From assembly GCF_023653455.1 (NCBI RefSeq), contig NZ_JAKEDR010000146.1, positions 1 through 9,068 on the forward strand: a stretch of DNA of 9,068 nt, given 5' to 3'. Every line of letters starts with the position of its first letter. The stretch's first letter is position 1. The position numbers and the translations under genes were made by a program. This document shows positions 1-6,234 of this stretch, in pieces. A model generated the notes under the pieces. That model was given only the letters and a program-made list of their open reading frames with translations, was not told the origin of the DNA and did no database searches. Origin of the DNA: Paraclostridium ghonii. Lineage in GTDB: Bacteria > Bacillota > Clostridia > Peptostreptococcales > Peptostreptococcaceae.

Positions 1-49
1 TTTAATATACCTTAAATATTAAATATTGTAATACCCTATATATAGTATA

Positions 50-85
50 GCACTTTTTGCAATGAAAAGGGCATTTTACGCAATG
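50..85 (+). repeat. Direct repeat upstream of the symporter promoter, candidate regulator site
   Basis: Two 15-base copies lie at 50-64 (GCACTTTTTGCAATG) and 71-85 (GCATTTTACGCAATG). They match at 12 of 15 positions, and both end in GCAATG. The copy-to-copy offset is 21 bases, about two helical turns, so a protein bound to both would sit on one face of the DNA. The second copy overlaps the proposed -35 element at 84-89. That placement suits either an activator touching RNA polymerase or a repressor. The repeat is seen directly; its role as an operator is inferred, and no binding protein is identified. Confidence 0.45.
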
Positions 86-112
86 TACATGGTAAAAAAA
101 TAATAATATAAT
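84..112 (+). promoter_or_regulatory. Probable sigma-A promoter of the DAACS symporter gene
   Basis: A perfect -10 hexamer TATAAT lies at 107-112. At the optimal 17-base spacing is a weak -35 element, TGTACA, at 84-89 (4 of 6 consensus bases). Transcription would start near 118-120, giving a leader of about 40 bases before the ATG at 158. The weak -35 next to a direct repeat suggests the promoter may depend on, or be controlled by, a bound regulator. Confidence 0.6.
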
Positions 113-157
113 AAAACTCATTGTGCATCTGAAGATATTATTAAAAGGAGAAGACAA

Positions 158-1405
158 ATGAAGAATTTTTTTAGAAACTATAAATCATCATTAATATTAC
201 TAGGTGCAATATTAATCGGAGGAATTGTAGGTGTATTTTTAGGACCAAAAGCCAAGGTATTAAAGCCTTTTGGAGATTTATTTTTAAATTTATTATTTAT
301 GTCATTAGTACCGCTTGTATTTTTCAGTGTATCATCAGCAATAGCAAATATGAACACTATGAAAAGATTAGGTAAAATAATGGGGAATATTATTATAGTA
401 TTTTTATCAACAGCATTCATAGCAGCATTAATAGGTATCTTAGGAGCTATAATTTTAAACCCAACTAAAGGATTGGATTCAAGTATGTTCTCTTCTATAA
501 TAGGAAGTGGAGAAGTAGTAGAAGCTGAAAAAATTAGTTTCTTAGATCAAATTGTAAAAACTGTAACAGTTAATGATTTTAACATGTTATTTTCAAAATC
601 AAATATGTTACAACTTATAGTATTTGCTGTATTATTTGGACTGGCAACTGCAATGGCAGGAGAAAAGGCAAAAGGTATAGCAAAGTTTGTAGAAGAGGGT
701 TCACAAGTCATAGGAAATATTATAAAAATAATAATGTATTATGCACCAATAGGTCTAGGTTGTTATTTTGCATCGGTTATAGGAGAGTTAGGAACTCAAA
801 TACTTTCAGGATATGTAAGTGCATTTTTATTATATTTAGGAATAACTGTTATATACTATTTTGGATTTTATACACTATATGCATATTTAGCTGGGGGAAA
901 AGACGGAATAAAAATTTTCTGGAAGAATGCAGTCGGACCAACTGTTACAGCTATAGCAACTTGCTCAAGTGCAGCATGTATACCAGTTAATTTAGTCTCA
1001 GCTAAAAATATGGGTGTACCAGATGATATAGCAGAAACTGTTGTACCATTAGGAGCTAATATTCACAAAGATGGATCAGTAATCGGAGGAGTGTTAAAAA
1101 TAACATTCTTAATGGGTATATTTGGAATGGATATAACTAATCCATCAACCTTATTAAGTATAGTAGTAGTATCATTTTTAGTTGGTGCTGTTGTAGGGGC
1201 AATACCAGGTGGAGGCGTTATAGGAGAGATGCTAATACTAAGTATATTTGGATTTTCACCAGAGATGTTACCTATAATTACTGTTTTAGGTACAGTTATA
1301 GATGCACCAGCAACATTATTAAATTCCGCAGGTAATACTGTATGTGCGATGATGGTTGCAAGGTTAGTTGAAGGCAAAAACTGGTTGATTTCTAAGTCAA
1401 ATTAA
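158..1405 (+). CDS. DAACS-family (dicarboxylate/amino acid:cation) symporter with atypical binding-site residues
   Basis: This 415-residue membrane protein has the glutamate-transporter fold, importing an organic acid or amino acid with a cation. The start is ATG at 158 after AAAAGGAG at 143-150. Hydrophobic segments span the N-terminal half. The diagnostic C-terminal elements follow in order: re-entrant hairpin 1 (TCSSAACIP, residues 268-276), TM7 (NIHKDGS, 301-307), hairpin 2 (AIPGGG, 348-353) and TM8 (D382 to N393). Length is normal for bacterial members. Compared with the archaeal aspartate transporter GltPh, recalled from memory, the TM7 NMDG motif reads HKDG, the TM8 arginine that binds an acidic side chain (GltPh R397) is alanine A385, and the sodium-site aspartate D405 is asparagine N393. 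D382 and N389 are kept. I therefore doubt that aspartate or glutamate is the substrate. Family call is strong; substrate and coupling ion are unknown. It is monocistronic, bounded by its own promoter and terminator. Confidence 0.9.
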   Translation: MKNFFRNYKSSLILLGAILIGGIVGVFLGPKAKVLKPFGDLFLNLLFMSLVPLVFFSVSSAIANMNTMKRLGKIMGNIIIVFLSTAFIAALIGILGAIILNPTKGLDSSMFSSIIGSGEVVEAEKISFLDQIVKTVTVNDFNMLFSKSNMLQLIVFAVLFGLATAMAGEKAKGIAKFVEEGSQVIGNIIKIIMYYAPIGLGCYFASVIGELGTQILSGYVSAFLLYLGITVIYYFGFYTLYAYLAGGKDGIKIFWKNAVGPTVTAIATCSSAACIPVNLVSAKNMGVPDDIAETVVPLGANIHKDGSVIGGVLKITFLMGIFGMDITNPSTLLSIVVVSFLVGAVVGAIPGGGVIGEMLILSIFGFSPEMLPIITVLGTVIDAPATLLNSAGNTVCAMMVARLVEGKNWLISKSN

Positions 1406-1406
1406 T

Positions 1407-1452
1407 AAAAAAGATCTAGGTACAGATTTTAATCTATATCTAGGTCTTTTTT
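1407..1452 (+). terminator. Rho-independent terminator after the symporter gene
   Basis: Directly after the TAA stop, AAAAAAGATCTAG (1407-1419) pairs with CTAGGTCTTTTTT (1440-1452). One G-U wobble occurs in that arm. A further imperfect inner stem (GTACAGAT with ATCTATAT) closes a short loop. The descending arm ends in a run of six T. The A-run on the ascending side means it could also work in the reverse direction, although no opposing gene ends here. Confidence 0.85.
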
Positions 1453-1472
1453 ATCATATTACTACAAAAATA

Positions 1473-1481
1473 TGATATAAT
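1473..1481 (+). promoter_or_regulatory. Extended -10 promoter of the MFS permease gene
   Basis: TGATATAAT at 1473-1481 is a full extended -10 (TGn followed by TATAAT). The region 17-19 bases upstream is only TTATCA/ATCATA-like and partly inside the preceding terminator tail, so the -35 is poor, as is common for extended -10 promoters. The predicted start near 1488 leaves about 27 bases to the ATG at 1515. Confidence 0.6.
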
Positions 1482-1514
1482 GGAGTGTATTTAACAGATT
1501 GAAGGGAGCAAGAC

Positions 1515-2675
1515 ATGCTAAAATACTATTTATATTATGTGCTTGTATATGGTGGATTAGGAGCATTTATACCATATATAGTGCCATATTTAGAAGGATC
1601 ATTAAACTTATCTGTAACACAAATAGGAATTATAACATCTATACCGTCAATAATAGGTATATTGGTAGTGCCACTGTGGGGTATTATAACTGATATAACT
1701 AAAAAAGATAAAAAAATACTAGGAATCTGTGTAGCTATAAACTGTTTGATAATGGGAATGTATTCAAGTGTGAAATTATTTCCAGTATTGCTTATAGTAG
1801 CTACATTAGCAGAGGCTTTTAGGTATGCGATATCACCTTTAGCTGATAATATAACTACAGATTATTGTAAACATAAAAATTTAAATTATGGAATTATAAG
1901 AAGCGGTGGGTCTGTAGGATTTGCGCTTGTAAGCTTTTTAACAGGGCAACTTATAAAAATTACATCAAATTCAAGAATTATCTTTTTAGTATATATAATA
2001 TTATTTGTAATTTCTTTAGTAGTACTTCCGTTTTTAGATTCTAAAAAATACGACGGAAAAGAAGAGAAGTTAGAAGGATCAACTATGAAGAGAGATTTAA
2101 AAGAGCTTATAAAAGACAAATCCTATTTATGGTTGTTAGCTATAGTTATATGTACTATAAGTATTAGTGAAGTAACTAATGCGTATCAAGGTTTATATTT
2201 AATAGATTTAGGAGCTAGTCAAGGTGATATAGGCATATTAGTAATTTTTACAGCCTTACCTGAAATATTTTTTATGTCAAAAATTAATGGGATAGTTTTA
2301 AAATATGGATATAAAAAAGTATTTAAAATAGGCATATTAACATTTTTAGTTAGATGGATGACTTGCTTATTTGCAACTTCTCCAATGATGTTTATATTTA
2401 CAGCACCACTTACAGCTTTAGCATTCTCAATAATGTTAGTAGCATATATAGGATATATAAAAGAGAAGTTTTCGAGTGAAATTCAAGCAACTGCTTTAAC
2501 ATTAACGTCAATGGCAATAGGAATATCTTCTGCATTGATTAAGTTACCAGTTGGTCTTGGTATAGATATGTTTGGTTTAAATACCATATACATATTGTCT
2601 ATAGTAATAACTTGTTTAGGATTTATTATTTGCAGTATAAAAAAAGAAAGTAAAAGTATAAAAGCTATAGGTTAA
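1515..2675 (+). CDS. MFS permease of the MFS_1_like / HcaT-LacY-like type
   Basis: A 386-residue, very hydrophobic protein with the twelve-helix major facilitator layout: six segments in residues 1-175, a charged central loop at about 176-203, and six more to about 374. The loop between helices 2 and 3 carries the MFS motif GIITDITKKDKK (56-67). YGIIRSGGSVGFAL (125-138) resembles the RxxGSxGF stretch of the MFS_1_like group, which includes the phenylpropionate permease HcaT and nucleoside:proton symporters. It would import a small solute by proton symport; the substrate cannot be told. The ATG at 1515 follows GGGAG at 1504-1508 with six bases between, so this start is secure. A promoter and a terminator flank it, so it is probably transcribed alone. 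Its neighbours give only a weak hint towards amino-acid or carboxylate metabolism. Confidence 0.85.
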   Translation: MLKYYLYYVLVYGGLGAFIPYIVPYLEGSLNLSVTQIGIITSIPSIIGILVVPLWGIITDITKKDKKILGICVAINCLIMGMYSSVKLFPVLLIVATLAEAFRYAISPLADNITTDYCKHKNLNYGIIRSGGSVGFALVSFLTGQLIKITSNSRIIFLVYIILFVISLVVLPFLDSKKYDGKEEKLEGSTMKRDLKELIKDKSYLWLLAIVICTISISEVTNAYQGLYLIDLGASQGDIGILVIFTALPEIFFMSKINGIVLKYGYKKVFKIGILTFLVRWMTCLFATSPMMFIFTAPLTALAFSIMLVAYIGYIKEKFSSEIQATALTLTSMAIGISSALIKLPVGLGIDMFGLNTIYILSIVITCLGFIICSIKKESKSIKAIG

Positions 2676-2690
2676 TAACTTATAGCTTTT
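2660..2690 (+). terminator. Terminator overlapping the stop codon of the MFS gene
   Basis: AAAAGCTATAGGTT (2660-2673) pairs with AACTTATAGCTTTT (2677-2690), leaving a three-base loop AAT (2674-2676). This is a 14-pair stem with one G-U pair, followed by TTTTATTGTATT. The TAA stop at 2673-2675 lies at the top of the hairpin, so the last four sense codons form the ascending arm. Confidence 0.85.
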
Positions 2691-2696
2691 ATTGTA

Positions 2697-2725
2697 TTGA
2701 AATTTATATATAAAAAATTTAATAT
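2697..2725 (+). promoter_or_regulatory. Possible upstream promoter for the XRE-cupin gene
   Basis: TTGAAA at 2697-2702 and TAATAT at 2720-2725 are separated by 17 bases. The -35 is good and the -10 weak. It would give a leader of about 90 bases. The region is extremely A+T rich, so a chance match is quite possible; the downstream candidate at 2756-2784 is better. Confidence 0.3.
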
Positions 2726-2755
2726 AACTAAAAAATTCATTATATAAAGGAAATC

Positions 2756-2784
2756 TAGACAATTTTATAACGATATAGTATATT
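2756..2784 (+). promoter_or_regulatory. Probable promoter of the XRE-cupin/proC unit
   Basis: TAGACA at 2756-2761 (5 of 6 consensus) and TATATT at 2779-2784 (5 of 6) are exactly 17 bases apart. Transcription would start near 2790, about 32 bases before the ATG at 2822. This places a potential TTG start at 2783 inside the -10 element, which argues against it. An odd palindrome, ATATA-G-TATAT (2773-2783), overlaps the -10 and could be an autoregulatory site. Confidence 0.55.
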
Positions 2785-2821
2785 GAAAAAAAGGAAATGG
2801 TATGTGAAAGAGAGGTTAAAT

Positions 2822-3403
2822 ATGAATGAGAATATAGGAGCTAAGATAAAAAGCTTAAGAACACAGAGAAAAATGACATTAAAGGATTTAAGTGAAAAAA
2901 CTAATTTATCTATTGGTTTTTTATCTCAGTTAGAGAGGGGATTAACAAGTATAGCTACAGATACACTAGCAGGTATAGCTGATGTATTTGAGGTTGAATT
3001 ATCTTATTTCTTTTTAAAACCAAGGACTAAGAAAAGACCTATAATTAGAAGTTATGAAAAAGAAGTTTTTAATGTATGTGCATCTGGATGTGTTCAGTAT
3101 AATTTATCTAATGATTTAAAGGAAAAGACTATGATTCCTAGATTTTTAGATATACTTCCAAACAATACAGATAAAGATATACAGTTTTATAGCCATGAAG
3201 GGGAAGAATTTGTATATGTATTAGAGGGAACGTTAACTTTATTTTTAGATGGTGAACAACACGAACTATACCCTGGAGATAGTATACACTATAATTCTTC
3301 ACGAAATCATAATTGGGCAAATTATACGAATAAGATGGTAAGAATGTTAGTTGTTACAACACCAAATTACTTTAATAATCTAAGGAGATCTCTTCAAGAT
3401 TAA
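2822..3403 (+). CDS. XRE-family transcriptional regulator with C-terminal cupin domain
   Basis: A 193-residue DNA-binding protein. An N-terminal XRE-type helix-turn-helix spans residues 7-62; the recognition helix is around SIGFLSQLERG (30-40). A single cupin_2 barrel follows at about 105-182, with motif 1 YSHEGEEFVYVLEG (123-136) and motif 2 from PGD to H163. Such proteins sense a small ligand through the cupin and usually control nearby transport or catabolic genes. In motif 1 the usual first metal histidine is Y123; H125, E128/E129 and H163 remain. I chose ATG 2822 because GAGAGG lies six bases upstream, the domain begins immediately, and the predicted transcript starts near 2790. The frame stays open up to a TTG at 2783, with an in-frame GTG at 2804. 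It is probably co-transcribed with proC. Targets are unknown; the adjacent permeases, proC or itself are candidates. Confidence 0.88.
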   Translation: MNENIGAKIKSLRTQRKMTLKDLSEKTNLSIGFLSQLERGLTSIATDTLAGIADVFEVELSYFFLKPRTKKRPIIRSYEKEVFNVCASGCVQYNLSNDLKEKTMIPRFLDILPNNTDKDIQFYSHEGEEFVYVLEGTLTLFLDGEQHELYPGDSIHYNSSRNHNWANYTNKMVRMLVVTTPNYFNNLRRSLQD

Positions 3404-3464
3404 ACAATAGGAAGAAAAGAGCAAAGCTTCTAAGATAATTAGAACACAAAAAGGAGAGAGTTTT

Positions 3465-4271
3465 ATGAACAATAAAATAGGATTCATAGGTGCTGGAAAT
3501 ATGGCTAAGGCTATGATAGGAGGAATTGTAAAATCTAAATTAGTTGAGCCAAACAATGTATTTGCATCTGACTTAAACATAGCATCGCTTGAAAGTGCTA
3601 AAGCTGAATATAATATAAATATAACAAATGACTCCAAAGAAGTAGTAAAAAATAGTGATGTAGTTATAGTAGCTGTAAAGCCAAATGTATACGATTTAGT
3701 ATTAGAAGGAGTAAAGGAATTAATAGATAATAAAAAAATAATTGTTACTATAGCAGCAGGAAAAACTATAGAATCAGTAGAAAATGTAATAGGCGCTGAT
3801 AAAAAAATTGTTAGAACTATGCCTAACACTCCAGCATTAGTTAATGAAGGTATGAGTGCTCTTTGTAAAAATAAAAACATAACTGATGAAGAATTAAATA
3901 TGGTAAAAGAAATATTTAATTCATTTGGAAAAGCTGAAGTAGTAAATGAATATTTAATAGATGCAGTAATTGGAGCGAGTGGATCAGCTCCTGCCTATGT
4001 ATTTATGTTTATAGAAGCGATGGCTGATGCAGTGGTTTGTGCAGGTATGCCAAGAAAGCAAGCATACACATTTGCATCACAGGCTGTTATGGGATCTGCT
4101 AAGATGGTGCTTGAAACAGGTACACATCCAGGGGAGTTAAAAGATATGGTATGTTCGCCAGGAGGAACTACCATAGAAGCTGTTAAAACTTTAGAAGCAG
4201 AAGGATTTAGGAGTTCAGTTATAAAGGCAATTCATGATTGTATAGAAAAATCTAAAGAAATGAGTAAGTAA
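3465..4271 (+). CDS. proC: Pyrroline-5-carboxylate reductase
   Basis: This 268-residue cytosolic enzyme reduces 1-pyrroline-5-carboxylate to L-proline with NAD(P)H, the last step of proline synthesis. The N-terminal Rossmann motif is IGFIGAGNMAKAMIGG (5-20), followed by VAVKP (69-73) and the conserved MPNTPA (119-124). The C-terminal dimerisation domain contains SGSAPAY (172-178) and the P5CR signature around SPGGTTIEAVKTLEAEGF (231-248). Length matches the family, and the ATG at 3465 has AAGGAG at 3451-3456. It lies 61 bases after the XRE-cupin stop, with no terminator and no convincing promoter between, so the two are likely one transcript. The regulator could therefore respond to an amino acid or related metabolite, but this is inference. 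No proA or proB is present here. Confidence 0.96.
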   Translation: MNNKIGFIGAGNMAKAMIGGIVKSKLVEPNNVFASDLNIASLESAKAEYNINITNDSKEVVKNSDVVIVAVKPNVYDLVLEGVKELIDNKKIIVTIAAGKTIESVENVIGADKKIVRTMPNTPALVNEGMSALCKNKNITDEELNMVKEIFNSFGKAEVVNEYLIDAVIGASGSAPAYVFMFIEAMADAVVCAGMPRKQAYTFASQAVMGSAKMVLETGTHPGELKDMVCSPGGTTIEAVKTLEAEGFRSSVIKAIHDCIEKSKEMSK

Positions 4272-4360
4272 AAAGTATATCTAAAAAATATTAGTACATT
4301 TATCTTTATTTATAATTGATACATATATAGTCCAGTATTAAATATAATTCCCTAAGAATT

Positions 4361-4395
4361 AAAAAAGATGGTCTTATTTGACCATCTAAGATTTT
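4361..4395. terminator. Bidirectional terminator between proC and the YjiH-family gene
   Basis: AGATGGTC (4366-4373) and GACCATCT (4380-4387) form a perfect eight-pair stem with the loop TTATTT. On the plus strand the stem is followed after AAGA by six T and more T-rich sequence, ending the proC transcript. On the minus strand the A-run at 4361-4366 becomes six U after the stem, ending the convergent operon, whose last stop codon is at 4401-4403. The 89 bases between proC and the hairpin contain no supported gene. Confidence 0.85.
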
Positions 4396-4400
4396 TTATT

Positions 4401-5780
4401 TTATTTTAATATTAACTTAGCTAATACTGTTATAATTGGTAAAGCTATGATAGTTCTTAGTAAAAATATAAGAAATAAATCTTTTAAATTTAATGGAATA
4501 TCTGATTTCAATATAACAGCGCCTGTTTCTGTTAAGTATAAAAGTTGGGTGATAGATAAAGCACCAATTATAAACTTGGTTACGATATCAAAATAATCAC
4601 CTGATACCATTATAGAAGGTAAAAACATATCAGCAAATCCAACTAATACAGCTGGAGCAGCTTCTACAGCATTAGGTATTTGGAACAATTTAAGTAAAAA
4701 CACTACAGGGAATGAAACCCAAGTAAAGATAGGTGTAAACTCAGCTACTATAAGTGCTATTGTTCCCCAGGCCATTACAAGAGGAAGTAAAGCTAAATAC
4801 ATATCTATAACAGTTTTAAATCCATTTTTTATAATTAACCTTAATGATGGAGCATTTTCTGCTCTGCATAAGGCTTTGTGTAAAGCAAATGATGTTACAT
4901 TAATACCTTCAGGAATAGAATCTTCTTTTAAATGTTTAATATTATTAAAAGTTTTATCTTCAATATATGCTAGCGGATAAATACGAGGTAGTATAATAGC
5001 ACAAGCTAAAGAAGCAACGAATACAGATCCATAAAATGGAACAAATAAGTTCATTAATCCTAATTGATCAGCGATAACAGTTGAAAATGGTAATGATACT
5101 AGTGAAAAACAAACAGATATTATACAAGCTTCTTTTGCAGTATAAAATCCTTGTTTATACTGAGTATTTGTTATCATAATACCAAGAGTACCATCTCCTA
5201 GAAAAGAAGATATAGCATCTACTGCAGAACGACCAGGAACCTTAAAAATATTGTACATAAATTTAGAGATTAAAGTACCTATAAAATCCATAAGACCAAA
5301 GTCTACAACTAAAGGTAATAAGAATCCAGAAAGTAAAAAAATTGATAGCAAACTAGGTAAAATTCCTAATATTGTTTGACCAGTAACTTCAGACTTAATA
5401 AATTCAGGACCAAAACCTAAAACAGTTATAAATATAAATATAGCTCCTAAAACTCTAAAAGATAACCAAAATAAAGAAACATCCAATATACTTTTTAGAA
5501 AATCATTTTTTATATTTATAAACTTACTTAATATAGATAAAACTGCTGATAAAACAATTACTATAAGTGCTATATAGTCTAAATAATTAGAAAGTGATAT
5601 CTTTATTAATTCAGCTAAAAAACCAATACCTATATTTATTGAAGAAATTCCTTCAAGTGGAATAAAACTTCCATATGGAAGGGGGATTACGAATAAAATT
5701 AATCCTAATAACGATGGTATTAAAAACTTTAAAAAATTATTTGGATTAGGTTTGTTACAAAAATTAATGTTGTTATTCAT
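4401..5780 (-). CDS. YjiH-family membrane protein with nucleoside-recognition (Gate) domain
   Basis: A 459-residue polytopic membrane protein. Hydrophobic segments lie at about 17-33, 67-86, 103-122, 136-160, 215-237, 248-266, 325-347, 353-365, 400-415 and 435-457. The centre carries the Gate-domain core: PGRSAVDAISSFLGDGTLG (182-200), then ITNTQYKQGFYTAKEA (203-218). A second conserved-looking block is EAAPAVLVGFADMFLP (373-388). These features match the YjiH family (Gate domain, Pfam PF07670), related to SpmA/SpmB and the gates of nucleoside transporters. No biochemical role is established to my knowledge; transport of an unknown solute is plausible. The start is secure, with TAAGGAGATA on the minus strand (5787-5796). 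It is 54 bases downstream of the DUF4363 gene with no clear promoter or terminator between, so it is probably the last gene of that operon. Confidence 0.85.
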   Translation of the reverse strand: MNNNINFCNKPNPNNFLKFLIPSLLGLILFVIPLPYGSFIPLEGISSINIGIGFLAELIKISLSNYLDYIALIVIVLSAVLSILSKFINIKNDFLKSILDVSLFWLSFRVLGAIFIFITVLGFGPEFIKSEVTGQTILGILPSLLSIFLLSGFLLPLVVDFGLMDFIGTLISKFMYNIFKVPGRSAVDAISSFLGDGTLGIMITNTQYKQGFYTAKEACIISVCFSLVSLPFSTVIADQLGLMNLFVPFYGSVFVASLACAIILPRIYPLAYIEDKTFNNIKHLKEDSIPEGINVTSFALHKALCRAENAPSLRLIIKNGFKTVIDMYLALLPLVMAWGTIALIVAEFTPIFTWVSFPVVFLLKLFQIPNAVEAAPAVLVGFADMFLPSIMVSGDYFDIVTKFIIGALSITQLLYLTETGAVILKSDIPLNLKDLFLIFLLRTIIALPIITVLAKLILK

Positions 5781-5834
5781 AAATAATATCTCCTTACCAA
5801 TTAATGCAGTTTAGTTTTTTGTATTGATAAAAAT

Positions 5835-6215
5835 TTATAATATATGATCAAGATTGTGCTTTTCTGATTCAATTAATCTATGAAGCGAAATTTTTATAAT
5901 ATCTATTTGCTCTAAACAGATTGAAACATCTTTTAAATAAATACCATCAGATAATACATTAAAAGCTAGCTCAATATCTCCTAGATGACAATGATTTAAA
6001 AATTTAAAAAATTGCTTAGATTCGTTTTTTAAGTTTTTTTCTATTTCATTAGTATACTTTTCACACTTATCCCAATCTTCATTTTTAACATATACTTCAA
6101 GCTTATCCATTTTATTTGTATAATTGATAGAAAAATCTTCAGCTTTGAAAGATATAAAAAGACCAAATGTAACCAAAGCAATAGTCCAAATTACAGTGAA
6201 TACAATAGATTTCAA
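5835..6215 (-). CDS. DUF4363-family small membrane-anchored protein (TTG start)
   Basis: A 126-residue protein from the TTG at 6215. One N-terminal hydrophobic helix (about residues 4-22) is followed by a charged, largely helical domain rich in Lys, Glu and Asp. It has the plan of an anchored protein with a soluble four-helix-like domain. Length, architecture and its place directly after a DUF421 gene match DUF4363, which commonly follows DUF421 in Clostridia. The function is unknown. Start choice: the frame can open at GTG 6224, but that codon overlaps the perfect Shine-Dalgarno sequence AGGAGG (minus strand, 6229-6224), which could not serve it. The TTG at 6215-6213 sits eight bases beyond that sequence. 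It lies 19 bases after the DUF421 stop, so translational coupling is likely. Confidence 0.75.
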   Translation of the reverse strand: MKSIVFTVIWTIALVTFGLFISFKAEDFSINYTNKMDKLEVYVKNEDWDKCEKYTNEIEKNLKNESKQFFKFLNHCHLGDIELAFNVLSDGIYLKDVSICLEQIDIIKISLHRLIESEKHNLDHIL

Positions 6216-6223
6216 TATATCCA

Positions 6224-6229
6224 CCTCCT
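6224..6229 (-). promoter_or_regulatory. Perfect Shine-Dalgarno sequence fixing the DUF4363 start
   Basis: AGGAGG on the minus strand, inside TAGGAGGTGG (6230-6221). Its last G is the first base of an in-frame GTG, which rules that GTG out. It points instead to the TTG at 6215-6213, at eight-base spacing. Confidence 0.75.
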
Positions 6230-6234
6230 AAAAA

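Noticed and set aside
49..85. Sigma-54-like promoter elements (AGCAC...TGCA and GGGCAT...CGCA)
   Set aside because: In both copies the distance between the GG/AG-C and GC elements is about two bases shorter than the strict -24/-12 spacing, and a good TATAAT promoter exists downstream.
178..420. Antisense open frame within the symporter gene
   Set aside because: It lies wholly inside a clear transporter gene, has no ribosome site, and its composition reflects the complement of A+T-rich membrane-protein codons.
1063..1377. Antisense open frame at the 3' end of the symporter gene
   Set aside because: Shadow of the conserved hairpin 2/TM8 coding region; no family resemblance or start signals.
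2797..2829. Ten-codon leader-peptide frame (ATG 2797) overlapping the XRE-cupin start
   Set aside because: The only purine-rich sequence upstream (AAGGA, 2791-2795) is one base from the ATG, too close to act as its ribosome site, and the peptide has no run of regulatory codons.
3380..3880. 166-codon antisense open frame over the start of proC
   Set aside because: It overlaps the highly conserved Rossmann domain of proC, so the plus-strand frame is the real gene; no promoter or ribosome site was seen.
4272..4360. Possible small RNA between proC and the terminator (TTGATA at 4316, TATAAT at 4343)
   Set aside because: The two hexamers are 21 bases apart, too far for a standard promoter, and no stable fold is evident apart from the terminator itself; best read as the proC 3' untranslated region.
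5781..5834. Separate promoter for the YjiH-family gene
   Set aside because: On the minus strand I could not find a -10 with a matching -35 at 16-18 bases in the gap or the end of the DUF4363 gene; operon read-through is simpler.
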